DNA of 64,000 nt, from the NCBI GenBank assembly GCA_034190875.2, contig CM067348.1:7955563-8019562 (forward strand), read 5' to 3'. A model generated the notes under the pieces. It did not search any database. It was given only the letters and a program-made list of their open reading frames with translations, and was not told where the DNA came from. The translations under genes and the position numbers were made by a program. How positions within the stretch are numbered: the stretch's first letter is position 1; each line of letters begins with the position of its first letter. The DNA comes from Urechis unicinctus (taxonomy: Eukaryota; Annelida; Polychaeta; Xenopneusta; Urechidae). This document shows, piece by piece, positions 1-13,197 of the stretch.

Positions 1-1071
1 GCAACTTAAGAGTGACATGCGTAATTGTATGTGGTTCTATATGACGATGAACAACATAAGTAAATTACCAAATGCGCATAATTGAATATGAAGGCAGTCC
101 TGTAATTGGATGCTGATTCCCACGGTCAACAGTATACATGGATGTTGCAATGTGTGATTGAATTTCAAGTCAAGTCAACAGTTTCACGAGGCGACCTTGA
201 ACGGCCAGACGGTAATGTAAGATCGATGAAATATGCTTATGGGTATGAAGAGTAGGAACAAAAGTGCTAATCGTTACTTCGAAAGCAAAAGAAGCCGACC
301 ACCTAAACTTCTATCTGAGATATACACTGTACAGGGTTTTCAGATGTAACGTATATAAACACAGGAAATCATGTAGCCCTGATATCAGTTGTAAGTAGTT
401 CGTCCTGATCCTCATCACGCACCTGTATGTTCAACTATATTTATATGTAATCGTCCGTTTATCATAAACTGCGTTAATCAAAAGGATCGGCATTTGCCAC
501 GTTATTTTTTACAGAAGACAGGATAAAAAAATGTTAGTTTTTGCGTCTATCTACCTATTCCGCGAATTTGCATGAGCAATCAAGAGGTGTCTTAACGGAC
601 CGAGCATTGGTCAAACTAGGCCAGAGCAGCCTTAAAGAGGGCTCGTTATAATTTAATTAAAAATTCTAAGGTTACGATCCTATTACTTACCTTATAAATA
701 CCGTGGCAAGGTATGAAATGGACGCCTTCTGTAAAGCCTTTAGAACATACATGTCTGGATTACAATTATAAGACGCATATGTATAGGTTTTCTTTCAGAC
801 ACGTCTAGCCATTTTGTTAATACAATATAACCACAATTTATACAATAGACGTTAGCACAATATCACATGTGCACATGTTGGACAGACGTCATGGCGAAAA
901 TTATTAGATTAAAACTAGAACACGCATATATGTTAATTTTCTGTTCATATATGAATTAAATTTGTTAATGCACTATAACAGACGAAAGAATAAGATGAGC
1001 TTGATCATATAATGGAGTTAGATAAACATGACCCCCAACTTCAATACCTCTACAAACACCACGTGCTCTGC
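1..1071. other. AT-rich non-coding stretch
   Basis: I see no gene, RNA or repeat that I can support here. The sequence is AT-rich with only short, uninformative open frames. Confidence 0.5.
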
Positions 1072-1106
1072 CTGAGTGATCGGCAGAATAACCGATGATC
1101 ACTCAG
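1072..1106. repeat. Short perfect inverted repeat (hairpin)
   Basis: CTGAGTGATC is followed 15 nt later by its exact reverse complement GATCACTCAG. An inner CGG/CCG pairing lengthens the stem to about 13 bp with a 2-nt bulge. It stands alone, with no neighbouring gene, terminator context or transposon end that I can recognise. It could be a chance hairpin or the relic of a small inverted-repeat element. Confidence 0.6.
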
Positions 1107-1770
1107 TAGGAGCTTCATAAAGAAATGATATACTCGGAATTATCATCTTAGTTCCACAAACTTAGAAGCTATGACATGTTAACCATCGCATTTATACTTA
1201 ACCACTGTAGTATGAGCGAGTTTGGCCATGGAAGACGTAGAAATTATGCATTATACCATAACTTCACCATCCCCAAACTGTAGGAAGACTGTATCATGTT
1301 TACTCCATTGCTTCAAAGGGTTTGTCACAGTGTTAAAAGGGTGCCGCACTTATCCATGCCTAAGCTAAGCTATGCTAGACTGTACGACGCATTTCTATGC
1401 GATGTCTTTAATAGCCCAAGTGCTATAATAAATCACATATGGACAAACGGCAAATATTATAAGAAGACCACACGACGTATTTACTACATCAGTGTACATT
1501 AGACAAAAGACATATCAGTTGATGGCAGCGGTTATATTCACATCATATTTATTATCGCTTAGTCATTTAGAGCCATCACGTGACACCGAGGGATAGTCTA
1601 TGACACATATAAATCCTACCCTAAACATTGGCCTTAATGAGTACCTAATGAACCTGTTGCACCACAGTGAAACAATTATCGGGTGTATCATGATGAAACT
1701 ATGCATGTGTCATTTATCAACTCGTTAAATGCATTTTCATATAGGTGTAAGTAAGCTTGAAGAGAGTGGT
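1107..1770. other. Non-coding stretch, nothing recognised
   Basis: A 68-codon plus-strand frame (1296-1502) is present but shows no convincing domain or splice signals, and it is within chance expectation for this base composition. Confidence 0.4.
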
Positions 1771-1773
1771 AGA

Positions 1774-1809
1774 GGGAGCGGGGGTGGGGGCTCGTGTGGG
1801 AGGAGGGGG
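1774..1809 (+). other. G-quadruplex-capable G-rich tract
   Basis: Five runs of three or more G occur within 36 nt, separated by loops of 3, 1, 7 and 4 nt, which satisfies the classical G3+N1-7 rule. It is an abrupt G-rich island in AT-rich DNA. No promoter or transcript is evident beside it. Confidence 0.6.
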
Positions 1810-2191
1810 TGTGGTTAGAGCTATTGTTGCTACTAACCCTGGTGGAGCCTCACAATCATTTTATACTCACCTTGTGCTGAAGTTCCAATAATCAACGTAT
1901 GGAAGCTATTTTGGTTATTATGCATAGTTTTGGAGATTGCTCCTGTGCATGCAGCCAAGCTCAGTACGGCGATGTCGTGCATGAGCAGCAGGTGGTGTTG
2001 TTTAGATTGTTACGTTCTACGCGGAATTGCTGCAATATATAGATGACAACGCAAAACGTGGTAAGGTGGTGGGATCAATAAAAGGCTTAATTGAAAAGAG
2101 ACACCAGGTGTTTTGTTGACAATGCAACCCGAAATCTGTTTTCTACAATAGACTTATGTGTTGATGTGGAAGGGGCAATTAAAGTCTCAAG

Positions 2192-2561
2192 TTAGCGCAT
2201 AAGGATGATAAAAACAGGGGGCCAGGGTATGGCATATATGGGTTTCGCTACAGGTTGCCTTTTCACGGCGACACCCACCAAGTTCTTTGAGTGAGGAATC
2301 ATTAAGTTAATCAGTGTGCCATTCGGTGTTAGCAGGTGTGCGGCAGAGGAGCAGGTGGCGACACGTTGTATAAATCGCAGCTCCGCTCTAACTGCTACCG
2401 ATTCGAACACAAAAGGTCCCCCTAAAAGAGGGAATCTTATGCGTGGGAAATATAACTTCATGGGGACAAACTGCAAGATGTACGTATATAAATATATACA
2501 CCGGTATATGGATATGAATATGCACATATATATGATAACTTTCAGTTCGTGTAGAATATAG
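2192..2561. other. Less AT-rich segment open on both strands
   Basis: This stretch has lower AT content than its surroundings. It carries a 111-codon minus-strand frame (2192-2527) that overlaps an 81-codon plus-strand frame (2316-2561). Neither has a domain I recognise. The composition shift could mean a dispersed repeat or an old transposon fragment. I assign no function. Confidence 0.25.
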
Positions 2562-2799
2562 CCTCTTGAATTATGCAGCGATATTGAAAACGAGGCCAGC
2601 GAGGCCTCACCTCAGCCTCCCAGCAGCGCACATGTTGACAACATGGAGAAGGTGGGGGTTAAGCATTATATATCCCTCGTTCCCCTCGTATCTTTCGGCC
2701 TTTTCGAAACCTTTTATTCAAAAGCTTCAGATGCATCCGGGAAACAAATATCGGACGCGGCCGTGAAATGTTTACGTTTATGTCATAACAGGTCATTGT

Positions 2800-3700
2800 A
2801 CGTTTAATATACCCACAAGGTCAACGACATCTTGCCAGGGGCGTTGACCGAGCTGGTTAAAGGTACAGGTGAAAAACGAATTTTGAGAACCAAACCAATC
2901 AACATGATGTGTTGATATTATTCACTGAATGACTTCAATATTCATCAATTTGTATTATATGGATAGCAGGGTCGATAGTACAAGGTAGTATTTGGTGTAG
3001 CTAAGGGCATATGTTTGATTTCCGAACAGGCTATGAAATGAGGCAGGAAAAGCTTAATTAAATCATCACTTCAAGTTGTTCACACATGATGAATAATACA
3101 GGATAGGTGATCATTTGAACTCGACCTGAATGCATGGCATTTGTACATGGTGGTAATTTGCATGATGTCTTTCTGTATAGTTACTGAGGTTGATTAAAGT
3201 AAGAGGTTAACCTCTCATAGCTAGAAACAAAAATGCTACGTGTCTGTTTAAATTACTCGACTCCTTGGTGGTAGTCAAAACGTTTAAACGTATTTTTTTT
3301 GTTTATCAAAACAGATTTGAAGATCAGATGCTGCTGTAGAATTGTTAACTTGAGCAAATTTTGCACATAAAGGCATGACGTTTCGCATTGACATATACCT
3401 CACTGATTATACAACTATTAAGAGACAAATCTGGCATGCTTTTTCTTAAAGAGCTTGCACACTATAGTGTCCTGACAGTGATACGAAATCCAAGCCATGT
3501 TCTTAGCTTCAGCTATAAGAATTCCCCAAAAAGGCTAATTCATGACAGATCCCAAACTTTGCTGTTACTCTCTTCCACGTCCATCTGGGTGTTAGGATCA
3601 CCGGCAACAGGCAGGGATTGGTGGTCCACTTGGCTAGTGCTGGTTGTTGGTTTCTAGGTCCTGCAATGTATATAAATATGTTTCCTTGATATAAACTGTA
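2800..3700. other. AT-rich non-coding stretch
   Basis: No supportable gene. The frame at 3388-3657 shows no domain pattern and lacks clear splice sites. Confidence 0.4.
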
Positions 3701-3751
3701 TACTGACATGTGCGTTCATGATTCACATGTATATATGTTTATGGTTCACAG

Positions 3752-3933
3752 GTATGATGGCAGCAACTTTTTTCGAAATACTACCTCTGAATGACAATAA
3801 TACTACTGTAAATTTTAGGTCAGTATATTCATACATTGAACTATATGACATGATTTGTTTTGGGAAGAAATTAAATATTTATGATTATAATTACTCAATG
3901 TCATGCTTGATGATCTACTTCTTGGTTCTTTAA
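3752..3933 (+). pseudogene. CCP/Sushi-like exon relic (weak)
   Basis: A candidate exon begins after a TTCACAG acceptor in phase 1, the usual phase of Sushi exons, and stays open to a TAA at 3931. The translation has the order LPLNDNN, then YSYIELYDMIC, then about 15 residues, then MSC. This resembles the Y..G..V.Y.C core and third cysteine of a CCP domain. The expected first cysteine is Phe and the Y..G glycine is Ile. No donor site is visible. Coincidence is possible, and the call rests on spacing only. Confidence 0.3.
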
Positions 3934-4650
3934 AGGGTGACAATTGGAATATAGTGGGGGTGTGAGTAGTCACAGGCACTTTCGTGCAGGTGTCCACCTT
4001 AAATATTCCTTGGTGAAATGCAGGCATCACACAAACGTGCTGTCGGATACATGGAATGCATACATATAGAAAATATCAACGTATTTCTCCTTGTTTAACT
4101 TTCTTAAAACTCAATAGAATATCCGAATCATAGAGAAACTGTAAAGAGTGCTAATTGCACTCTCATTTATAACTTCTATATAAGGAAACAAAGTTGAATA
4201 AAAGGTCATTTAAGGTAGAGAAACGACTATACCCGCACACACACGCCGTAGTACACATTCAATCCCTCTTGTAACGATCACATGTTCTAGACAGTAGCTG
4301 TAATCCACTCACCATCAACCCGTGTTCTCGATCTTATTTTCGCTTTATTATGTGAAGCCAGGCTGTTCGTTTTGTAGCATCATTGGCAAGTGGGTAAAAT
4401 GGAACGTCTGAGTCAACTCTTTCATCACTCTTACAAAACAATATTACATGAATCTCACTGAAAGGTCTTATCCCGGGGGTTTCATATAGGTGTCATTTTA
4501 TATCATCAACCGATATATGTAATTTATAATAATTACACTGTTGATATTCCTCGGGGCACAAAAAAACGCATGTCTAAAAAACGCCTAGCCTATAAGAAAT
4601 GCCGTAAAACAGCGATATCTCTCTTGACCAATGAGAAGCGCTCTACTGTC
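3934..4650. other. Non-coding stretch
   Basis: Nothing recognisable beyond AT-rich sequence upstream of the zinc-motif pseudogene. Confidence 0.4.
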
Positions 4651-4669
4651 GATGATGGCGTTGCTCAAG

Positions 4670-5649
4670 ATGGCGAACTCGTCTTCGGATGAAGTTTTAT
4701 CGAGCGACGAAGAATTTTGACAGAAACGTTGCTATATGTGCATTTCCTCTGCAAACAAATCCACTGTAGTGCCATGCAATAGTAAAACATGGCCTCGGTT
4801 CATCGAATTTGTACTGCAATGGCAACATTTAGAGGGTAGTCAGGTCGAAAGGTTTTGTGCACGCCCGCGCTGCAGAAATATATATAGAAAGATACAGTGG
4901 CGACATTGCAGCTTCGATGCCCATTCCAACAGATACCGGCTTTCATCGCATTTGCTATGCAAGATTTATAGATCAACGTGTTTTGCGAGTGCAAAAACGT
5001 ATCACCAAAAGCAAAGAAGCACTTGCAAGTAACGTCGCCAGTAAAGGTATGTTAACTTTGTTCTATTTTACTTTTGAGGCCTAGGCTAAAGTCAAGAGTA
5101 ATGTAAAAGTGCATGTCCTTTGAGTGGGTTGAGATTTTTGACCCCTGCTGAACTCAGGCTATATCACTGTATATCTGGTAGTGGTATATCGTGAGAGGAA
5201 ATACAGGACAAATCGTATCGGGGACAACTTGTACCCTAAGTATGGTAAAGTGTATAAAGTTAAACTTTATAAGGGACAGGATGGAAGGGAAGCACAATTA
5301 CATAAATTACTAAGCCCTGTGCACATAAGTTCATAACTGCATTAGTCTTAGTCCGACTAACTTGAATCTTACAATTCGCCCTTTTTTAAATTTTGGAGGT
5401 GTCGTTTTACAACCCATTTCACTTGTTTTGATTTGCATTGAAGTGGTGAATTTGTCTCCCTTCTTTTGTTGTGTTTACAGCTTCGGCCACCGGTAGCATC
5501 AGCATGGGCAGCAAAGACAATCGAAACAAAGACCAGCTCAGGACAAACGTACTCTACGTCCAAGTATGGTGATGAAAGGGAAAGCCAGACCTCTGCACGT
5601 TTTGCAAGAAATATGTGTGATTTGCCAAAAGAGCAGCATGCTGTAGAGG
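4670..5649 (+). pseudogene. Broken two-exon gene with Cys-pair (zinc-like) motifs, uncharacterised family
   Basis: An ATG at 4670 opens MANSSSDEVLSSDEEF, an acidic N-terminus, and meets an in-frame TGA at 4718. The same frame continues with CYMC, TVVPCNSKTWPRF and FVLQWQHLEG. Near 4855 the sense reading jumps +1 to a frame containing GFHRICYARFID and a Lys/Arg-rich helix. It runs to a good donor (AAAG/GTATGT, exon end 5046). A strong acceptor (GTTTACAG, exon from 5481) starts a second exon. There a further frame holds [12 protein letters not shown], a second Cys-x2-Cys, followed by a stop. This order (CxxC, W..F...W..L, H..CY.RF, then VL.E.C.IC.K) matches a family I recall as common, multicopy and uncharacterised in aquatic animal genomes, possibly transposon-associated. 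One stop and at least two frame jumps make it non-functional, barring sequencing errors. A (TA)n tract follows directly. Confidence 0.45.
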
Positions 5650-5685
5650 CCCATATATGAACATATCTATATCAATCCATATATA

Positions 5686-5884
<199 letters not shown>

Positions 5885-5889
5885 ATATC

Positions 5890-7138
5890 TCACAAATGCA
5901 CCTTAGGCACTCACCAACAATGAAAGGAACATAAAATTCATTATGATGCTGACTTCCGGATGCAGCTGGAGTCATTTATGTAGGATCGTAGTGAACAGAA
6001 AACGCGGGATCCATATTTTGTGTCAAACTGAGGGGTAGTGAAAGGCAACATGGTAACTCCACTGTCAATAGAGTGATAGTGTCAAGTAAACTTCGCTTGT
6101 TCCTTGAGGGTCATTTCGGTTAATTAGCTTTTTTCAGATCTACACTGACTCACTGAACACAATATCGAGCCCAATATATGTCCCTTGTGTGTAGTCCTGT
6201 TAAGGTTCCATTAGCTTACGTCGATGGAAGGTGATAAATTCAAGCCCTAAATATGGTCAAATAGATCAATTCATTATGCCCATCCTATTGGGAGCAGTTG
6301 TGTCCGACCTTGTCCACAATCAACAAATCATGAGCATACCTCTGGCTTTTTACACTGTCGTGTGTTCGTCTATCATTATGACGCTTGTCTGCGTGCGCGA
6401 CCAACTAATGGGTCATCATAACGTGCTACTTTACCATACGATTTTCTTATTCCATCGGACAATTCTGCGGAAGATAGTAGCAAATACTCTTTTTATGTCT
6501 CTCAAGGATTAAAGCATTCGTCTATCATGCACCAAGATTTCTGTCGGTCTAATTTGCCTGACCTAAATAACGGACACAACAAGTGAAATGAGCAATAACT
6601 ATTCAGACAAATGAAAACCGTAAGCAGATGTTTGTCTGGCTCTTTAATAACATGCAGATAGGAACTCAAAGTGCAACATTAAAAAAACCCCAAGAATACG
6701 TTGTTGTTAATATTTTGCTTCCAGAAATTACCAATTATCAAGCTGGAAATTATTTACATTAATTTGTTGAAATTAAAAGTTCAACTGGTTTTGATCTAAT
6801 TGACGCTATGATGTGGATTAAACCAAGGAGAAAATAACAATTTATCTCAATACATTGCCTTAATGTAATATGTGGTTATTATTTGATTATTGTTATGTGA
6901 ATAACATGCAGTTAGATTAACGTATATAGACAATATTTTGGCATTAAGCCATATCATAAAATCTTTGATATCTTTCAGGTTATTATTATAAGAATAATAA
7001 TGATATATTTCATATAGCGTAAATTCCACAATAAGTGCTCTGAAACGCTGAATGCAAGGTGCTAAGTATAAACATTAGCCGTGAGATATTCGGCGAAAGG
7101 AAGTGTTTTTAATCGTTACATCTACATTGTCTACATGT
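5890..7138. other. Non-coding stretch
   Basis: A 93-codon frame at 6231-6512 is hydrophobic with two cysteines, but it matches no domain spacing well. I see nothing else to support. Confidence 0.35.
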
Positions 7139-7140
7139 CT

Positions 7141-7960
7141 CTTGGATTGTTGGAAGTACCAGAATCTTAAATTCGATTCGCTGTATCACTGGCAACCAAT
7201 GAAGCGAGTACAGAACCAGAGTGATGTGATCACACTTTTTATATCCAGTTATTAGTCTTGTTATTGTTTTGTATTTTTCTGCAATCGATGTATGAGGGAT
7301 GCAGGAACGCCATAGAGACGAGCATTGCAGAATTCTATTTTTGATGTTATAAACGCATGTATAACTTGCTCCGGTGATGATCGGTCTAGCAAATGCATTA
7401 TTTTACAGATATTGCGGATTTCTATATATGAGCTTTTGCAGATGGCTGTGACCTGCGGTTTCATTGATGCAAAAGACTCAAATATTATACAGATGCTTCT
7501 GGCTGCAGGTGATGGATTTATCTTGTGGTTATTGATACATAAGCTTTTGCATGTGAGCATGTTGGACATCTGTCTCGACGAAATGACCAAATATTCTGTT
7601 TTTTCTCATTCATTTTCAGACGATGTTGACGCATCCATGTTTTAATATTTGCTATGCATAATTGCATTTTCTCAACGGCGCCATCGATGTATTTGGGATC
7701 GCTGCTTACATAAAGCTGAGTGTCATCGGCATATAGATGATGGTTGATATCAGAAGTTTGTATCAGGCGACCAAGCGACGATGTGCAGAGACTGAATAGC
7801 AGTGGTCCTAAGATGGATCCCTGGGGCACGCCGCATCTGACAGCTTTAGGGAAAGACTCCCTTGCTTTGTATTAGGCACCTATCATCCACTGTGTCAAAA
7901 GCAGCGGATAGGTCTAAAGGCACCAACACTTCCACCTTCTGCTAGCCCAGTGCATGGATA
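7141..7960 (-). mobile_element. Decayed CR1/L2-like non-LTR retrotransposon, reverse transcriptase part
   Basis: Read on the minus strand, the segment keeps reverse-transcriptase landmarks in the right order. LDLSAAFDTVD lies at about 7918-7884, [15 protein letters not shown] just after 7830, and the catalytic YADDTQLY near 7735-7709. Next comes [11 protein letters not shown], then SMKPQVTAICKSSY...ICKI, FITSKIEFCNARLYG, and finally HWLPV (7201-7187). This is the palm-to-thumb region of CR1/L2/Rex-type LINE ORF2. The reading changes frame near 7560 and again near 7250. About 30 residues are missing between the first two motifs, and the endonuclease and 3' tail are absent. It is a dead 5'-truncated copy. 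The surrounding DNA shows no target-site duplication I can define. Confidence 0.88.
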
Positions 7961-9215
7961 ATAATAACATATTATGACATACCAATGACTTGAAACTAAT
8001 GCTGATTCCATTTCTAGTCTCACATAATGCTTACTTTTGTTATGCAACTTTTCAATCTCCGCACAGTGCTCATGCTCAACTAATGTTCATCCAAACTGAT
8101 GAACTGAAGTTTATTATTGTTTCTCAAACAACAAGGAGCCCTAGAACATCTGAGTAACAATATCCAGACCGTCTCTTTTGATTCATGGGCTCACCTAAGC
8201 GATGAGATCAGCTATTTTGCTGAAAGTTGTCAGCGTGGCTCAACAGTACATCTGTCAGCTATTAGCCGGCATGTAGTAGTAGTCTAACCGTCTGTTACCT
8301 CTTAGCACTTTGCCTCTTAAGACATGCATTGGTTGCGCGCATCACGTCACTGTTGAACGCACATATGACTGCGAGGGTGTTCCTGAACATTCCAGCACTA
8401 TATACCACACCTAGGGTTGCGACAGACTGTAATGCAAGTCTAAATGAGCAATACACATTATATAAAATTGCCACTCAAGCATTTTACGAGGCTCTCATTC
8501 TGTAAATGCTAGAGCAGCCGATGTCTAGAATACATACACGAAGATCATGCTATCATACAAGTATAAAATTACCCACATCATTGGACGTATCTTTAGAAAG
8601 CTATTGTTTTATGTCCATCAGTAAAAATCTTGTTAAGCTCAATCAAACACTACTTCTATCATCAGATCAATAACTTAGCCAGATTACTGTTTCTTAACAT
8701 TGTTTTCGTCAGCTTGTTAAAGGGTTGAACTAGTTAATGCCGTTTTGGGAGCCATGTTCATTTGGTGTTGGCGTAGCGTATATTGCGTGCTGTAGCGGTT
8801 TTTGCAGCATCGATATAACGCTATTTGCGGCTACTCATTGCTAGTATTCTTGTTGGCATGTTCAGAACGACAAGAAGCAATCTCCGTCGCAGATGTTGTA
8901 CTGACTGCGGGTGACAGATTTGATGCTTAATTGCTAGCCTGTTGCTTTCTTAGACCGAAATACCATGTCGTTTTATTGGGTCTACACAATGAGAGTTCTA
9001 TTATAACAAAAAATCGATTTAAAAAGATTTTGATTAAGTGAAAAGAGTTATCTTTGCAAACACTAGTACACCTTTTGATGTGGTTCAATAAACATCAGCT
9101 GCAATTTTTTTATATAACTCCTCGGTAACCAACTTTTTCAATAACTTATTCCCCTCGTATATCTTTGATATCGGCTTTGATGGAAATTTAAGTATTATCC
9201 TAATCAAATAGATAA
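7961..9215. other. Non-coding stretch
   Basis: No frame above 60 codons and no repeat recognised. Confidence 0.5.
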
Positions 9216-9254
9216 TTGTGTCTTCATCCAAAATGTTTCAATTTAATCAATCAG

Positions 9255-9410
9255 CATTGTTTACTCTGGCAAACACATATCATTAATGGCACTGGATTGC
9301 GAGACTCGCTGTATGTGTATAGCAATCGTTTTCATTTTACCTATCACAAAGTTGTTTTAGGTTCATACATATCGAAAGACAGCTTCATGATATATGACGA
9401 ATATTTATAA
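9255..9410 (+). pseudogene. CCP/Sushi-like exon relic, first of an adjacent pair
   Basis: After a TTTAATCAATCAG acceptor the frame reads C, six residues, then INGT, then YVYSNRFHFTY. Measured from the first Tyr, the classic CCP ruler (Y0, G3, V6, aromatic 8, C10) is kept: Y0, Ser3, Phe6, Phe8, Tyr10. LGS follows, and then a Tyr where the third cysteine belongs. Both cysteine replacements are TAT codons, one transition from TGT, and Ser3 is one step from Gly. The exon phase (0) is not the usual Sushi phase 1, and a stop closes it. I read it as a decayed extracellular module. The next candidate follows about 160 bp downstream. Confidence 0.42.
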
Positions 9411-9570
9411 GCTTTGCTGCCTGTATTGAATCCATTACCACGGTATAAGACACAATAATGTTTGGAATATTTCAATCGCTTCAGTTTGACAAGACACAAA
9501 ATATATCACATCGATAAAATAATCTCAAAATCGTTGCACTTATGCGAATGTGTAACCTTTATGATCCCAG

Positions 9571-9782
9571 CCAATCCACAAAATATATATCCCCCAGCCT
9601 ATCGTATAACACTCGCATATATCTCTACAGTGAATCGGATAAAGACACCCCAAGCACGAAAGGTCATCGTTCCTTGTCGTATAGGGCTTTGTTTGTATAC
9701 ATCGGGAACATTAAGGTCTGAGAGATTACAGGCGTGCGTCCAAAACCCGATATCATTCTTCTATGCAACGATCCCGTGTTCG
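9571..9782 (+). pseudogene. CCP/Sushi-like exon with C2, C3 and C4 kept
   Basis: A phase-1 acceptor (GATCCCAG) opens a 70-codon segment ending at a possible donor (TTCG/GTAGTT). The core TPQARKVIVPCRIGLCL fits the CCP ruler exactly: A3 for Gly, V6, V8, C10, G13, L16. It is followed by a Gly, then QAC and FFYATIPC, which correspond to the third cysteine, the Trp position (Phe here) and the closing P-C. The first cysteine is not inside the exon. CCP modules are about 60-residue extracellular beta modules of complement, selectin and lectin-like proteins. This is one of the best preserved examples in the window. The frame ends at 9809. Confidence 0.5.
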
Positions 9783-9810
9783 GTAGTTTGTCATCATTAT
9801 AACAAATGAT

Positions 9811-10630
9811 TATTCACCTTTTTGACCCATGCCTTCAATTATAAGTTTTTATTTAGTACTCTTACACACCGAGAGCGCTGACTGGTTGTTTGTGAATATT
9901 TATATAACGAGGGGGTTCGAATCCGGCATTTGTGTCTCACCAGTTGCGACCTTGACTGGTTGCGTGCTTGCCTAGTCGTGTCTTTTACATGCTGCGTGCT
10001 GACCCTGATTCTTCTTGAATCAGCTTGTCAAAATCGCCTTAAAGTAGCTAACTGTTCCAAAAGAGTGACGATGGTTAGGCATGAATGGCCTAAAGTCTCC
10101 ATTACCAGTATGGTAAATCGGGCACGCAGCCGGTCATCTATTTAGATTACTGTCTTAGAAAATGTTAATGTACCCTTTCTGACATTGCTTTCTTTTACTC
10201 AATGTTCTGTTGTCAGGCCATTAATTGATACCTGTAAAAGCCCGTCTGTCTGTTGCTCGATTAGGCACGAGTATTGTAATGAGATGAGCCGAGCTTGGTA
10301 ATCTAGTGATTCGTATTAGGAGTGTAAGTCTGCACCAATTAGAAATAGACTTGGGTTTTACAGAACATTGCTGTGCGACAGGTCCGAATTCAATGACTGA
10401 TGCAGCTTCCGTTAAATATAAGCATTAAGCCGTTATCAGGAGAAAGATAAGGATTATTTTGCCACAGTGTCGTTAAAACGATTGATATCCGACGAGTACT
10501 GGCAGCTACCACAGTGAATCGATCACTATTTGCTACTCGTGCAATAACATCCACTGCATTGTGAATCATAATTTTAGCTGCCTACATCAACAATATGGCA
10601 TGCTAGTGCGTCTACTATAAATGAAATTTC
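9811..10630. other. Non-coding stretch
   Basis: It includes an isolated tRNA box-B-like GGTTCGAATCC at about 9910, without a convincing box A, and a 71-codon frame lacking an ATG. Nothing is firm. Confidence 0.35.
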
Positions 10631-10633
10631 GAG

Positions 10634-10876
10634 ATGGTGCTGATGCCGTCTTCACAAAACAATAGAATGTCTGCAGCTACATACGAAACTGTAACCCATA
10701 TCAACACTATATCCATCAGGTCGGTAAAACACCTGCCTGTGACTGGCAGGAAACATAAGTATTTACGAACGCGATGCATTTTCTTACTGCATAACATCAC
10801 CATTAACCACAGGCTAGACCACCGCAGAACTGCACCAAAACGAAAATGCGTTGAGCAGAATGTAATGACATTGTAA
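10634..10876 (+). pseudogene. Weak CCP/Sushi-like segment
   Basis: An 80-codon frame contains YETVTHINTIS, LPVTG and TRC. Against the CCP ruler, Tyr0, Val for Gly3, Ile6 and Ser for Cys10 (TCC, one step from TGC) are compatible. The later Gly and cysteine spacing is loose. The minus strand is open over the same span, so chance is a serious alternative. Confidence 0.2.
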
Positions 10877-10899
10877 CTATTTACCTGTATCATATTTTC

Positions 10900-12371
<1,472 letters not shown>

Positions 12372-12770
12372 GAAAAGGCCAACCGCATGGTGGAACGCCT
12401 TGAAATCAACCATCACATATTCTCTATAATTTGCTTAGATTTCATGTCAGTCGTGATGGCAATTGTGTAGCCTGATGGGCCGACTATTTCCGGGCAGATA
12501 ACGTCTATTCCATCGCGTAAACACTGGCCCGGATGTTTTCAAATTGATATTTGCATAAGGAACTGAAGCAAGGATTGAATCATCGCTTTGTGTTCAGTCT
12601 CCCAGCAAATGGCACGACGCCTGTCTTGCAGCCAACAAATAATCCAATACATTGCTTGTAATAAGGCCATAACTCATTACCGACTACCAAAGTCGCTTGA
12701 CCACTTGCGGACCCTTCTTTGCAAGTCTTCATAGAAAGTACCAACTGATATAGAAGCACTGAGCAGATAA

Positions 12771-13087
12771 ATGCACCGTAGACATAATGATGCCAGAAGT
12801 AACTTGTCCAGGGTCTACCTGCATGACATTGTGGCGCTAAATGATAATAAAGGCGGCAACATGCACCAACACTCAAGTATATTTCATGTAATGCTGCTGC
12901 ACAACAGAGCATGCAACAGGAGTATGTTACTGTACATGAAATATTTCCTGAGTACGCTTCAAGATCCCATTATTAAACAATACATGCGTTTGAGCTACCA
13001 AACAACAGTGAATTGCGTTTGCACCAATTTATTTAAGAGGGGCACTATTATAAATGAGCAGGCAGGTAAATGCTCGAAAATACGCAG
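12771..13087 (+). other. Candidate coding exon with consensus donor
   Basis: A plus-strand frame stays open from about 12771 into a consensus donor, CGCAG/GTATGT, at 13088. Its C-terminal part has Y, then VNC, a Gly, and AGKC, loosely like the second half of a CCP module. It lies only about 110 bp upstream of the signal-peptide-like start at 13198. No acceptor is clear. This is weak evidence resting mainly on the donor. Confidence 0.22.
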
Positions 13088-13197
13088 GTATGTGTAGAAT
13101 GCCTTCTAAGTTCTTAAGCAGTACATCAAATACACATTCGTTTAATCATGTAATAAGTCTCCATATTACCTTCTATGACATGATCGTGTTGGTTATA

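Noticed and set aside
7325..7645. 106-codon plus-strand frame
   Set aside because: It is the antisense shadow of the LINE reverse-transcriptase relic on the minus strand.
9870..9932. tRNA gene or SINE head around GGTTCGAATCC
   Set aside because: Box B is good, but the upstream GAGCGCTGACTGG is a poor box A and no cloverleaf stems pair.
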